A stretch of 64,000 nt of DNA from Bacteroidales bacterium (GTDB lineage: Bacteria > Bacteroidota > Bacteroidia > Bacteroidales > UBA3663), in NCBI GenBank assembly GCA_017548545.1, contig JAFYZW010000083.1:109875-173874 (forward strand), given 5' to 3'. Of this stretch, positions 1-9,250 are shown in pieces. Below the pieces are notes generated by a model that was not told where the DNA came from, made no database searches, and saw only the letters and a program-made list of their open reading frames with translations. Each line of letters starts with the position of its first letter. Position 1 is the first letter of the stretch. The translations under genes were made by a program, and so were the position numbers.

Positions 1-93
1 GATCGCTACAAGCTCATCGACCTCGACAATGGTGGCAAGCAGATCACTGCCGCTGAGGCAGCCGAAGGTCTGAAGCCGTTTGTAGCAGAATAA
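1..93 (+). CDS. 3' end of an unidentified gene (partial)
   Basis: An open frame runs in from the window edge and ends at TAA 91-93, giving a 30-residue tail that ends in LKPFVAE. A strong terminator follows 45 bp later, which supports this as a real gene end. The tail is too short to assign a family. HTCS regulators such as the next gene often sit beside carbohydrate-degradation genes, so a glycan-related enzyme is possible, but the sequence does not show it. Confidence 0.6.
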   Translation, partial: DRYKLIDLDNGGKQITAAEAAEGLKPFVAE

Positions 94-137
94 GCCTATC
101 TTGCCGTTTCATGAATAGAAACGATGATGCCTATTAC

Positions 138-174
138 AAGGGGCGGCGATTTCAGAACGGAATCGCTGCCCCTT
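138..174 (+). terminator. Rho-independent terminator after the partial gene
   Basis: A 14-bp stem (138-151 with 161-174, one G-T wobble) rich in G and C is followed by GGTCTTTT. It closes the upstream transcript and separates it from the HTCS gene. Confidence 0.85.
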
Positions 175-280
175 GGTCTTTTGGGAGTCAAATCGTACAA
201 AAAGGGCGGTTTTGTAGGTGATGTTACATTGTTAGAGAAATTTGTTGCGTGAAATGTAACATCTTCTGCGAATTATTCGC

Positions 281-288
281 TATCTTTG
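281..288 (+). promoter_or_regulatory. Bacteroides-type -7 box for the HTCS gene
   Basis: TATCTTTG matches the TAnnTTTG -7 consensus and lies 36 bp before the chosen ATG. I do not see a clear TTTG box at the usual 20-bp distance, so the promoter may be weak or regulated. Confidence 0.55.
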
Positions 289-324
289 CCGCATATTTAT
301 CATGAATTACAATTTATAAAGATT

Positions 325-3300
325 ATGTTACACAAGCTTATTTCTTGCCGCCGCACCAGCATTGCAGTGTTGACGTTCGTCATGGCTTTGATAGCCCATG
401 AGGCGAATGCCAAGTTGAATCTGCTCTATACCACCGAGAATAATCTGCCCAACAGCTTGGTCAATCAGGTGGAAGAGAGTGCCGACGAGATGATTTGGGT
501 GGTAACCGAAGATGGGTTGTGCCGTTTCGATGGCTCTCAGTTTGTCACTTATACCGATGATTCGAATAATCCGCATTCGTTACAAAGCAATGTTGTACGA
601 GCCATCTGTACCGACGATGATGGTCATGTATTGGTGGGAACGATGGGTGGCGTGCAGATGTATAGACCCGAGACCGATGACTTTACGAGGGTGATCTGCG
701 ACACGCTACAGGGGATTCGCCCCGTCAATGTGTCGCATCTGACCCGTCTGGCAAATGGCGACTTCATCGCCTGCGGAAACAATACCTTCACGATTCACAT
801 TGATGAGGACGGTGAGCCTCACGCTCTGGCTAACGTCCTTACTAAAGAACTGGGAGCAAGTATTTGCTGTTGTCAGGATTATTTAGGCAACATCTGGGCA
901 ACCTCATTAGTGCGTGGTTTGCATCGTCTCAACAATCAGGGAATTTTGGAGGAGATAACATTAAGCGATGGCAACAAAGGCTTCAATGAATTGCTGACAG
1001 GTCCTGATGGTGTGGTGTATTTGGGTGGCGTGGATCGCGGCCTCTATAAATATAATAATGTGACACAGCAGATAGAGGAGATCACTCGTCCGGAAGACAA
1101 TTACAGGGTGTGTGAGTTGCGCTGTGTGCCTGGCAAGCAACAACTATATGTATGTACTGATGGAGAAGGTGTCAAGATACTGGATTGTTTGACGGGACAG
1201 CTGATGGACTTCGACTTTGACGATGCTCAAATGGAGGCGGGAACTCAGAAGGTCCACTCGCTGACTACCTCGCGCAATGGTGATATTTGGATGGCAATTT
1301 ATCAGAAAGGTGTGCTGGTGGTGTCGCGCAATCCGTTTGACTTCCACTATTTCGGCCCGCACTCCCTGCGATATAATAACATCGGGGATCGTTGTGTGAC
1401 CTCCTTGATCCGTTCTCATGAGGGCATTCTTTGGGTAGGCACGGACAATGGCGGTGTATATGGCTTGAATTCTCAGGGTGAAACGGTGGCGTATTATCCT
1501 TGCAATTCAGGACCGGGGTCGGTGCCGACTGCGTTGATTTCCTTGTATGAAGACTCACGTCATCGTGTATGGTTCGGTTCATACGGGCAGGGTGGAGGCA
1601 TGATGGACGTCAAGACGGGCGTCTGCCATTACATACCCTTGGAGAACCAGCGAAGCAATACCAGCAATATCTATGACTTCGAGGAGGACGAGAGGGGCAA
1701 TGTGTGGGTGGCTTCGATGGGTAATGGCATACTGAAGTACGATGAGCAGCGAAGAACGTTCGTGCGTCAGAACCTGCCTGCATCCTGCAACTGGGCGGGT
1801 GCCTTGTGTTATGACGCGGTGACTGGCCAACTGTATGTGGGCACATACAGTGGTCTGATGATCATCAACAAGCTTGATTCTGAGATGACGTGTGAACAGT
1901 ATTACCCTGATCTAGTTGTCTATAGCATCACTTGTATTTCTGCCACGCAAATCAGTTTGTGTACCAATGCCGGCCTGATCGTTTTCGATACACAGAAAAG
2001 ATGCGGCCAGGTATATACGACACAGGAAGGTCTTCCCACTGACAATATCTTTGCTTCGCAGACCGATGGAGAAGGCAATCTTTGGGTGAGCAGCGGAAAA
2101 GGCATTTCGAAACTCAATCTGAGCCAGCGAACCATAACCAACTACACGTCGCGAGAAGGACTTCAGTTCAACGAGTTTTACAAGAATGTCTCGATGCGCG
2201 ATGATGATGGGACGCTGTGGTTCGGAGGAACGGAGGGCATCAACTGGTTCAATCCGCAGGAGATCCGCAAGAACGAGACCATGGTCGAGGCTCGTGTAGT
2301 GAGGTTCAGTACCGACCTTAACAACATTTTGCCCGACAAGGATGGTGTCTATCAACTCGAGGAGCGGGACCGTTCGTTCTCGATCGAACTGGCCACGCGC
2401 CCCATTATGCAGACCTTCAGTGTAGCTTATCTTTATGCAATGGACAACGACGCCTGGCAGACGCTGCCCCCCTCGGTCAATCGAGTCACGTTCAGTCGCA
2501 TCAGTTCGGGTAAACATACGTTCCGATTCCAGACCGATGTCGATGGAAAACTTTCGCCTGTCAAGACTGTGCAGATACTTGTCGCTCGACCGTGGTTCCT
2601 GAAATGGTGGGCGCTGTTAATATGGCTTGCCATCTTCAGCATCATTGTTTGGCTCGTTATCCAGCAACTTCGACGCCGATATCGTGAGACTAGACTGCGG
2701 ATGAAGCATGCCCGTGAGGTGGCAATCAAGGAAGAGAAACTGCAGTTCTTCATGAATCTTGCCCATGAGATTCGTACCCCTATGACGCTGGTGGTAAGTC
2801 CGCTGCAGAAGTTGATGTCGAATGATACGGATTCGGAACGCCAGCGCAGTTACCAGATTATCGACCGAAATGCCAATCGTGTGCTAGGCCTGATCAATGA
2901 GCTCATGGACCTCAGGAAGATCGACAAGGCTCAGATGCATCTGCAATGTCAGCAGTTGTTGCCTGCCCAATTGCTCCAGTACCTTTGTGATACGGTTTTG
3001 GATTTGACCCAAGAGCGGCAGATTAACTTGAAATACAATAATCTGTTGCCCGATGGTTTCACGACATGGATTGACAAGGGATGCTTCGACAAGATCGTGA
3101 TCAACCTGCTTTCCAATTCTATCAAATATACACCTCGCGGCGGTCGGATTACTGTTGAATCCAAATTGTCGCCAGAGAATATGCTGCAGATCAGTGTGAC
3201 CGATACAGGTGTCGGTATAACTCCAGAGGATAAGAAGCACATCTTCGAACTCTTTTACCGTTCGAAAGACAACAGCACCCAAGCTATCGGCTCAGGCATT

Positions 3301-4332
3301 GGCCTGAACCTCGTGAGGGCGCTGACTAACCTGCACCATGGAAATATTGAGGTGGAAGATAACCCGGAGGGACAGGGGACAGTATTCATTATCTCGCTAC
3401 CTACTGGTAATGATGCCTATACGGACAAGGAAAAGATCTCGAAACAGAACTTGGGTGCTGAATTGACAGACAACTTTAATGCTGTCACGATAGCGAAAAA
3501 GGCAGTAGGAAAGACGATGGAAGATTCTTCGGTGGAGTCCAACCGTTACCTGCGACGTATCCTGGTGGTTGAAGACGAAGATGACGTGCGCAATTATCTG
3601 GAATCGGAACTGCGACCCTACTATCGGGTAACGACAAGTCTGAATGGCCGTGAGGCGCTCGAGAAACTGTTGGAGCATGCCGATGCCTATGACCTGGTGC
3701 TCAGTGATGTGATGATGCCCGGGATGGATGGTGTGGAACTTTGCCGCTATATACGTAGCAATGTGCTGCTCAATCACTTGCCAGTGGTGCTGCTTACAGC
3801 AAGATCAAGCGACGAAGACCGGTTGAAGAGCCTTGAAATCGGTGCCAATGCCTTTATCTCGAAGCCATTCAACGTGGAAATACTACTTATGACAATCAAG
3901 AACCTCATTGAGGAGCATGCACGCCTGCGCAGTTCGTTCAGCGGTTCGCAGCTTCCTGCCAACCAGGTCGATACGCCTGAACTGCAGTCGCCCGACCAGC
4001 GTCTGCTGCAACGCATCCTCAAGGTAGTGAACGACAACTTGAGCAATTCAGAACTGACCAGCGAGATGATTGCCGACAAGGTGGGATTGAGCCGTGTGCA
4101 CCTCTACCGCAAGCTCAAGGAACTCACCAACCAGACGGCACGCAGTTATATACGCAACATCCGATTGGCAAAGGCCGCTGAACTGTTGACACAGCGCAAG
4201 ATGTCGATTGCCGAGGTGGCTTATGAGGTGGGCTTTTCCAGTCCCAATAACTTCGCTACCGCCTTTAAGGAAATGTATGGTTTGACCCCCACTGCCTATA
4301 ACGAGAAGCATTATTTGGGAAAGGAACCATAA
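325..4332 (+). CDS. Hybrid two-component system regulator (HTCS)
   Basis: This is a one-protein sensor kinase and transcription factor of about 1335 residues. In order it shows a signal peptide (about 1-30), periplasmic beta-propeller repeats with motifs such as DEMIWVVTEDGLCRFDG, a Y_Y_Y-type domain before a membrane helix near 755-785, a HisKA domain with the phospho-acceptor His near 814 (NLAHEIRTP), a HATPase domain, a receiver domain with Asp near 1128 (LVLSDVMMPGMDG), and a C-terminal AraC-type helix-turn-helix. Family members sense glycan breakdown products in the periplasm and activate polysaccharide-utilisation genes. I start it at ATG 325 because an upstream TTG overlaps the -7 box. 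No SusC/SusD pair is visible in the window, so its target is unknown and may lie upstream. Confidence 0.95.
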   Translation: MLHKLISCRRTSIAVLTFVMALIAHEANAKLNLLYTTENNLPNSLVNQVEESADEMIWVVTEDGLCRFDGSQFVTYTDDSNNPHSLQSNVVRAICTDDDGHVLVGTMGGVQMYRPETDDFTRVICDTLQGIRPVNVSHLTRLANGDFIACGNNTFTIHIDEDGEPHALANVLTKELGASICCCQDYLGNIWATSLVRGLHRLNNQGILEEITLSDGNKGFNELLTGPDGVVYLGGVDRGLYKYNNVTQQIEEITRPEDNYRVCELRCVPGKQQLYVCTDGEGVKILDCLTGQLMDFDFDDAQMEAGTQKVHSLTTSRNGDIWMAIYQKGVLVVSRNPFDFHYFGPHSLRYNNIGDRCVTSLIRSHEGILWVGTDNGGVYGLNSQGETVAYYPCNSGPGSVPTALISLYEDSRHRVWFGSYGQGGGMMDVKTGVCHYIPLENQRSNTSNIYDFEEDERGNVWVASMGNGILKYDEQRRTFVRQNLPASCNWAGALCYDAVTGQLYVGTYSGLMIINKLDSEMTCEQYYPDLVVYSITCISATQISLCTNAGLIVFDTQKRCGQVYTTQEGLPTDNIFASQTDGEGNLWVSSGKGISKLNLSQRTITNYTSREGLQFNEFYKNVSMRDDDGTLWFGGTEGINWFNPQEIRKNETMVEARVVRFSTDLNNILPDKDGVYQLEERDRSFSIELATRPIMQTFSVAYLYAMDNDAWQTLPPSVNRVTFSRISSGKHTFRFQTDVDGKLSPVKTVQILVARPWFLKWWALLIWLAIFSIIVWLVIQQLRRRYRETRLRMKHAREVAIKEEKLQFFMNLAHEIRTPMTLVVSPLQKLMSNDTDSERQRSYQIIDRNANRVLGLINELMDLRKIDKAQMHLQCQQLLPAQLLQYLCDTVLDLTQERQINLKYNNLLPDGFTTWIDKGCFDKIVINLLSNSIKYTPRGGRITVESKLSPENMLQISVTDTGVGITPEDKKHIFELFYRSKDNSTQAIGSGIGLNLVRALTNLHHGNIEVEDNPEGQGTVFIISLPTGNDAYTDKEKISKQNLGAELTDNFNAVTIAKKAVGKTMEDSSVESNRYLRRILVVEDEDDVRNYLESELRPYYRVTTSLNGREALEKLLEHADAYDLVLSDVMMPGMDGVELCRYIRSNVLLNHLPVVLLTARSSDEDRLKSLEIGANAFISKPFNVEILLMTIKNLIEEHARLRSSFSGSQLPANQVDTPELQSPDQRLLQRILKVVNDNLSNSELTSEMIADKVGLSRVHLYRKLKELTNQTARSYIRNIRLAKAAELLTQRKMSIAEVAYEVGFSSPNNFATAFKEMYGLTPTAYNEKHYLGKEP

Positions 4333-4375
4333 ACGAGGTTCTAGCTGAACAGTTGGACAATTTCGCAAGGACACA

Positions 4376-4407
4376 AAAAGGAGCAGGCCATTCGACCTGC
4401 TCCTTTT
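4376..4407. terminator. Bidirectional terminator between convergent genes
   Basis: A 12-bp perfect stem (4376-4387 with 4396-4407) has an A-run on one side and a T-run on the other, so it can end both the HTCS transcript and the convergent POT transporter transcript. Confidence 0.85.
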
Positions 4408-4439
4408 ATAATTAGTTTATCTTTGATACAAATGCTGTA

Positions 4440-6011
4440 TCAGCAAGCAACTTTTTCGAGCCACTTGACCATGCCGAACATGACGGCCATCGAGATGAGG
4501 CAGACGATGAGGAACACTGCCCAGCACCACTGGATGGGCCATGCGTTGTACATGACGGGGCCAAGCCAGATCATCAGATTGCCGATGGCAGTGGCACCGA
4601 GCCAGAGACCTTGGCAGAGACCTACCATGTGACGCGGAGCGACCTTCGAAACGAAGCTCAAGCCGAGTGGTGAGATGAAGAGCTCGGCCACAGTAAGGAA
4701 GAAGTAGGTCACGATGAGTACCCAAGGAGAAGCCTTGGCCAGGCCTGCTGCAGCCATGCTGGCAGCATCGAGTGCGCGGAACTCATCACCCGAAGGATAA
4801 TTGCTGAACATCGAGAAGAGCATCAGGAAGAGGTAGGCACAGCCTGCGATACCCATGCCGATACCAATCTTACGTGGAGTAGAGATGGCCTTGCCCTTGG
4901 CAGCCAGACTTCCAAAGATCCACATGATGATGGGGGTGAGCACAATCACGAAGAACGGATTGAGCGCCTGCCAGATTTCGGGAGCGATGGAGTCGGTCTT
5001 GACGAAGTCGCGGGCGAAGACGCTCAGCGACTGTCCGTTCTGATGGAACGAGAACCAGAAGAAGATGGCGATACCAAGCACAGCAAAGAGTGCGTAGAGA
5101 CGCTGCTTGATTTCGGTAGCCATGGTGCGCTTCTCTTCTTCGGTATATTCGACAACAGCGGCAGCTACTTTCTTGGCTGGCTGTGGGAAGATATGCTTGT
5201 AAGCGAGGAAGATAGCGAGCGAGATTAGCATGGCAATCACCGAAGCGATGAACGAGTAGTGGATGCCCTGGTTGAAGACAGTGATGTAATCGTGGCTGAA
5301 TGCAGCATTGTCGACAAAGTTGTAACCGGGGAGGAGCACCTTGTCGAGCGTCTCGGTGAACTTGGTGGTTACCTGGCCATCGGCGAGGAATTGGTGGCAG
5401 AGTGCCGGCATATCGGCATTATAGACAAGAGCGTGCTTGGTGAGCCACCACTGACGGAGTAATGGAGCAATGAAAGGAGCGAACAGACCGCCGATGTTGA
5501 TGAACACGTAAAAGATCTGGAAGCCCGAGTCACGCTTGTCCTTGGCAATCTGGAGGGCTTCAGGACCTTCCTTGGCAGCTTCGGCCTCATATTCGTCGTA
5601 CATCTTGCCGACGATGGCCTGCAGATTACCCTTGAAAAGACCGTTGCCGAATGCGATGGCAAGCAGGGCAACACAAGTGAAGATGAGAATGCCCCACCAG
5701 CTGCCGCTGAAATCCGTCTGGCTGAATACGGGGATGGCGAGGGCGATGTAGCCTAACGCCATGATGACCAGACCCCACTGGATGGTGCGGTTGTAGTTCT
5801 GTGTGCGGTCGGCGATGATGCCGCCCACTAGACTCAGCACATAGATGCCGAAGTAAAACACTGAATAGATAATGCCGGCGGTACCGTCGGAGAGGCCGAA
5901 TTTCGACACTAGGAACAGCAGGAGCACTGCGTTCATGATGTAGTAGCCGAAACGCTCGCCCATGTTGGCCAGCGCGGCAGGGATGAGACCCTTGGGATGA
6001 CTTTTGAACAT
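4440..6011 (-). CDS. POT/PTR2-family proton-coupled peptide transporter
   Basis: A 523-residue inner-membrane protein of the proton-dependent oligopeptide transporter family, which imports di- and tripeptides. It shows the first-helix signature NMGERFGYY, a GGIIADR loop, FKGNLQAIVGKMYD and the PTR2 signature around FYVFINIGGLFAP, with many hydrophobic helices. The first Glu of the usual ExxERFxYY motif is Asn here, as in the divergent neighbour. The start at 6011 (MFKSHPKG) matches the paralogue's start MFEGQPKG; an upstream in-frame ATG would run back through the heptamer repeat. It is divergent from, and paralogous to, the next gene, and has its own promoter. Confidence 0.93.
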   Translation of the reverse strand: MFKSHPKGLIPAALANMGERFGYYIMNAVLLLFLVSKFGLSDGTAGIIYSVFYFGIYVLSLVGGIIADRTQNYNRTIQWGLVIMALGYIALAIPVFSQTDFSGSWWGILIFTCVALLAIAFGNGLFKGNLQAIVGKMYDEYEAEAAKEGPEALQIAKDKRDSGFQIFYVFINIGGLFAPFIAPLLRQWWLTKHALVYNADMPALCHQFLADGQVTTKFTETLDKVLLPGYNFVDNAAFSHDYITVFNQGIHYSFIASVIAMLISLAIFLAYKHIFPQPAKKVAAAVVEYTEEEKRTMATEIKQRLYALFAVLGIAIFFWFSFHQNGQSLSVFARDFVKTDSIAPEIWQALNPFFVIVLTPIIMWIFGSLAAKGKAISTPRKIGIGMGIAGCAYLFLMLFSMFSNYPSGDEFRALDAASMAAAGLAKASPWVLIVTYFFLTVAELFISPLGLSFVSKVAPRHMVGLCQGLWLGATAIGNLMIWLGPVMYNAWPIQWCWAVFLIVCLISMAVMFGMVKWLEKVAC

Positions 6012-6017
6012 ATTATA

Positions 6018-6052
6018 CAAATAACAATTAACAATTAACAAATAACAATTGT
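6018..6052. repeat. 7-bp tandem repeat (CAATTAA family), five units
   Basis: Five consecutive heptamers (CAAATAA, CAATTAA twice, CAAATAA, CAATTGT) lie in the 5' leader of the minus-strand transporter, ending 7 bp before its start codon. The unit is the reverse complement of the TTAATTG heptamer at 42352-42407. Confidence 0.8.
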
Positions 6053-6083
6053 GATTTGGTTAATAACAATTGAAATTGCGGTG

Positions 6084-6115
6084 CAAAGATAAACAATAAA
6101 AATGGCATTTCCAAA
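6084..6115 (-). promoter_or_regulatory. Promoter of the minus-strand POT gene
   Basis: On the minus strand TTTG (6112-6115), a 20-bp spacer and TATCTTTG (6084-6091) match the Bacteroides -33/-7 pattern. The leader from here to the start codon is about 70 nt and contains the heptamer repeat. Confidence 0.85.
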
Positions 6116-6143
6116 TATTTGTGAATAAATGTGCAAATTAAAA

Positions 6144-6175
6144 TTTGGTAGTTTCAAAAAAACTATGTATCTTTG
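6144..6175 (+). promoter_or_regulatory. Promoter of the plus-strand POT gene
   Basis: TTTG (6144-6147), a 20-bp spacer and TATCTTTG (6168-6175) give a full-consensus promoter about 25 bp before the start codon at 6201. It is divergent from the neighbour's promoter, with the two -33 boxes 28 bp apart. Confidence 0.9.
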
Positions 6176-6200
6176 CACCGAAAATAAATTGGTATCAGAT

Positions 6201-7751
6201 ATGTTTGAAGGACAACCCAAGGGCCTGTATGCTTTGGCATTGGCCAACACCGGTGAGCGTTTTGGCTATTATACCATGCTTGCCATCTTCGCCTTGTTCA
6301 TGCAGGCCAAGTTCGGATGGGATGAAGCCCATGCTGGACAGGTTTATGCCATCTTCTTGGCCGTAGTATATTTTGCACCTCTTGTAGGTGGCTGGGTAGC
6401 TGACAAGATTGGTTACGGCAAGTGTGTGGTCGTCGGAATGCTCGTCATGTTTCTGGGTTATCTGGGGCTGGCTATCCCTACGCCAGCTAATACGGCGGGT
6501 GCTTGGGCCATGTATGCAGGCTTGGCAGGAGTGTCGCTTGGCACGGGTCTCTTCAAGGGTAATCTGCAGGTGCTCATCGGCAACCTCTTCGATGACCCAC
6601 GTTACCAGAGTCGTCGCGATTCGGCTTTCAGCCTATTTTATATGGCTATCAACATCGGTGCGATGTTTGCACCGTCGATGGCCAAGTGGATCACCAATCA
6701 ACATTTAGCGGGGAAAGGCTTCGTCTATGATGCCGCCAATCAGGATCCTGCCTATCTTGAAGCTCTCTATAGCGGCTATGGACTCTGCTTCGGTGTGGCA
6801 TGCATTTCGCTGGTGCTTTCGGCCATTATCTATTTCTCCTGCCGCAACTGGTTCAAGCATGCTGATGTGACTGCAAAGCAGGCCAAGGTCGCCAACGCCG
6901 AGATAGTCGAGCTGACACCCAAGCAGACAAGAGACCGTATCTTTGCTCTGCTGCTCGTCTTCGCTGTGGTCATCTTCTTCTGGATGGCTTTCCATCAGAA
7001 CGGTTCGGCCTTGACCTTCTTTGCCAAGAGATATACCGACCTTACGGTTACCGGTCCTTTACGCATGGGCTTCAACATCTTTAGTCTGGCCCTTGTCGCT
7101 TTGTCCGTTTATACGGGCTTTGGTGCTGCGGGGGCAAAGACTTCGAAAAACCGTTCTCTGCTGTGGTGTATCACTTTAGTATTGCTGGGTGGTGCATACG
7201 CCCTCTATCGCGGCATGTCAGATCCTACCCATGCACAACCTTCGGACTTCCAGCAGTTCAACCCGTTCTTCGTAGTGGCACTGACCCCATTCAGCATGCT
7301 GTTCTTCGATACATTGGCCAAGAAAGGAAAGGAAGTAAGTGCTCCAGCTCGTATAGCTTGGGGCATGCTGGTTGCAGGTCTCGGCTTTGCCGTCATCTCG
7401 CTTGCCTCTGTTTCCCTGACATCGCCTATGGACCTTGGTGAAGGCACGCAGAGCATCCTTTCACCAGGATGGCTTATATCGACGTATTTCACCTTGACGT
7501 TGGCCGAACTACTCCTTTCGCCCATGGGTATTTCGTTTGTGACTAAGGTGGCTCCTCCTAAGTACAAGGGATTGATGATGGGTGGCTGGTTCGTGGCAAC
7601 TGCCATCGGCAATTATCTGAGTTCCATTCCGTCGCAACTTTGGAACAAGATACCACTGATGCACAACTGGGGTATCCTCATAGCTCTATGCCTTATTAGT
7701 GCTATCGTTATGTTTGCCCTCCTCAAGAAACTGAAAATGATGACTGCATGA
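6201..7751 (+). CDS. POT/PTR2-family proton-coupled peptide transporter (second paralogue)
   Basis: A 516-residue membrane protein closely related in plan to the divergent neighbour. It begins MFEGQPKGLYALALANTGER, has GGWVADKIG and FKGNLQVLIGNLFDD loops, and the PTR2-like FYMAINIGAMFAPS. It should import small peptides using the proton gradient. The ATG at 6201 is preferred because the longer frame would begin upstream of the promoter's -7 box. The central loop and the C-terminal half differ from the first paralogue, so the two may differ in peptide preference. That is inference. Confidence 0.93.
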   Translation: MFEGQPKGLYALALANTGERFGYYTMLAIFALFMQAKFGWDEAHAGQVYAIFLAVVYFAPLVGGWVADKIGYGKCVVVGMLVMFLGYLGLAIPTPANTAGAWAMYAGLAGVSLGTGLFKGNLQVLIGNLFDDPRYQSRRDSAFSLFYMAINIGAMFAPSMAKWITNQHLAGKGFVYDAANQDPAYLEALYSGYGLCFGVACISLVLSAIIYFSCRNWFKHADVTAKQAKVANAEIVELTPKQTRDRIFALLLVFAVVIFFWMAFHQNGSALTFFAKRYTDLTVTGPLRMGFNIFSLALVALSVYTGFGAAGAKTSKNRSLLWCITLVLLGGAYALYRGMSDPTHAQPSDFQQFNPFFVVALTPFSMLFFDTLAKKGKEVSAPARIAWGMLVAGLGFAVISLASVSLTSPMDLGEGTQSILSPGWLISTYFTLTLAELLLSPMGISFVTKVAPPKYKGLMMGGWFVATAIGNYLSSIPSQLWNKIPLMHNWGILIALCLISAIVMFALLKKLKMMTA

Positions 7752-7803
7752 ATTATTGGCAGCCAGACTTGGCTACCACTAGAACAATATAATAGTAGTT
7801 GTT

Positions 7804-8349
7804 ATGGAATATATCAAAGTATCTGACAAAACGTTCAAATCCTATCTCAGCAAGGAGAGGATCCAAGCGGAGGTGACTCGTGTGGCCCAAGAAATATCGA
7901 AAGATTTCAGGGGCGTGGAGCGTCCGCTTTTCGTGTGTGTACTCAATGGTGCCTTTGTCTTTGCTTCCGACCTCTTCCGTCAAATCACCTTGCCGGATGC
8001 CGAGATCACGTTCATTCGCATGAAGTCATACGAAGGCACTCGAACCACGGGAAAGGTAAAGACCATCGTGGGACTGATTGAGAGCGTGGTGGATCGCGAT
8101 GTCGTGATCGTTGAGGATATTGTAGATAGCGGTTATACCATGCAGCGACTCATCTCGCAGCTGGGTGATCTGGGCGCCAGGAGCATCAAGGTGTGTTGCC
8201 TGCTCAAAAAGCCTGCAGCTATGAAGGTGACAGACCTGCAACTCGATTATGTGGCTCTAGAGATACCCAATGACTTCATTGTAGGCTATGGATTGGACTA
8301 CAATGAGCAGGGACGCAACCTTCCTGATATCTGGGTGGTAAGCGAGTGA
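7804..8349 (+). CDS. hpt: Hypoxanthine phosphoribosyltransferase
   Basis: A 181-residue purine-salvage enzyme that joins hypoxanthine (and usually guanine) to PRPP to make IMP or GMP in the cytosol. The PRPP-binding motif VVIVEDIVDSGYTM is clear near residues 99-112, and the C-terminal DFIVGYGLDYNEQGRNLP is typical of bacterial HPRTs. The start at 7804 (MEYIKVSDKTFKSYL) fits family length. It stands alone between the transporter and adk, which has its own promoter. It complements the xanthine/guanine salvage fusion at 51.6 kb. Confidence 0.95.
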   Translation: MEYIKVSDKTFKSYLSKERIQAEVTRVAQEISKDFRGVERPLFVCVLNGAFVFASDLFRQITLPDAEITFIRMKSYEGTRTTGKVKTIVGLIESVVDRDVVIVEDIVDSGYTMQRLISQLGDLGARSIKVCCLLKKPAAMKVTDLQLDYVALEIPNDFIVGYGLDYNEQGRNLPDIWVVSE

Positions 8350-8416
8350 GAATTGATTACTTTTGTTGGCAATTTTGAGCTATATTTCTTCAAAATCCAA
8401 GTTTTTTGTTGGAAAA

Positions 8417-8448
8417 TTTGTTTTCTAGATAAAATATTTTTACCTTTG
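8417..8448 (+). promoter_or_regulatory. Promoter of adk
   Basis: TTTG (8417-8420), a 20-bp spacer and TACCTTTG (8441-8448) match the Bacteroides consensus 57 bp before the adk ATG. Confidence 0.85.
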
Positions 8449-8505
8449 TCAAGATTTTTATGATTTTTCTAGAAAATAGTTATTCGTTTTTAAGGTGAAT
8501 AGAGT

Positions 8506-9081
8506 ATGTTGAATATTGTGATTTTCGGAGCCCCAGGTTCCGGCAAGGGCACCCAGAGTGACAAGATTATTGAGGAGTATGGCGTTGCACATATCTCCAC
8601 AGGTGACGTGCTACGCGAAGAAATCAAGAAGGGTACCGAGCTTGGCAAACTTGCCGCCTCATATATTGATGAAGGCAATTTCATTCCAGATTCTCTCATG
8701 ATCCAGATTCTTGCCGCTGTGCTGGATGCCTTGGGCAAGGACATCAAGGGTGTGATCTTCGATGGCTTCCCACGCACTATCCCACAGGCCTTGGCGCTTG
8801 ATGAAATGCTTGCTGACCGCGATGAGGAAATATCGACCGTCATTGGTCTTGAGGTCGATGATGCAGAGCTTATCCATCGCATTGTGCTTCGAGGCAGGAC
8901 CTCGGGACGAGCTGATGATAATGAGCATACTGCAAGGCATCGTCTGGAGAATTATCACCACATGACACAGCCTTTGAAGAAATACTATATTGACGAAGGG
9001 AAGTATGTCTCTATTCCTGGTGTGGGTGACATCAATGAAATCTTTTCTCACATCAAGAAGGTCATCGATGCTGTCAAATAG
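8506..9081 (+). CDS. adk: Adenylate kinase
   Basis: A 191-residue enzyme that interconverts ATP + AMP and 2 ADP. It opens with the P-loop GAPGSGKGTQSDK (about residues 6-18), then the AMP-binding STGDVLREEI region and VIFDGFPRTIPQA. The LID after LRGRTSGRADD is short and lacks the four-Cys zinc site, so this is the short-LID form. The start at 8506 sits directly before the conserved MLNIVIFGAPG. It has its own promoter and a terminator right after its stop. Confidence 0.96.
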   Translation: MLNIVIFGAPGSGKGTQSDKIIEEYGVAHISTGDVLREEIKKGTELGKLAASYIDEGNFIPDSLMIQILAAVLDALGKDIKGVIFDGFPRTIPQALALDEMLADRDEEISTVIGLEVDDAELIHRIVLRGRTSGRADDNEHTARHRLENYHHMTQPLKKYYIDEGKYVSIPGVGDINEIFSHIKKVIDAVK

Positions 9082-9108
9082 GAACGCATCTATCTTCTCG
9101 AATGTCAT

Positions 9109-9140
9109 AACCCCTGCCGCAGCCTCCTGTGACAGGGGTT
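9109..9140 (+). terminator. Terminator after adk
   Basis: An 8-bp stem AACCCCTG/CAGGGGTT (9109-9116 with 9133-9140) with a 16-nt loop is followed by CGTTTT, 27 bp after the adk stop. Confidence 0.7.
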
Positions 9141-9195
9141 CGTTTTGACAACGAATGTGAAAAAGAAATTATTTTGGAAAATATTAGGGGAAATA

Positions 9196-9227
9196 TTTGC
9201 AGAATTCGCGAAAATGTGCTATCTTTG
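9196..9227 (+). promoter_or_regulatory. Promoter of ruvX-def
   Basis: TTTG (9196-9199), a 20-bp spacer and TATCTTTG (9220-9227) give a consensus promoter 23 bp before the ruvX ATG. It also argues that the gene does not begin further upstream. Confidence 0.88.
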
Positions 9228-9250
9228 CACGCGATAGAAAACTGACCGTT

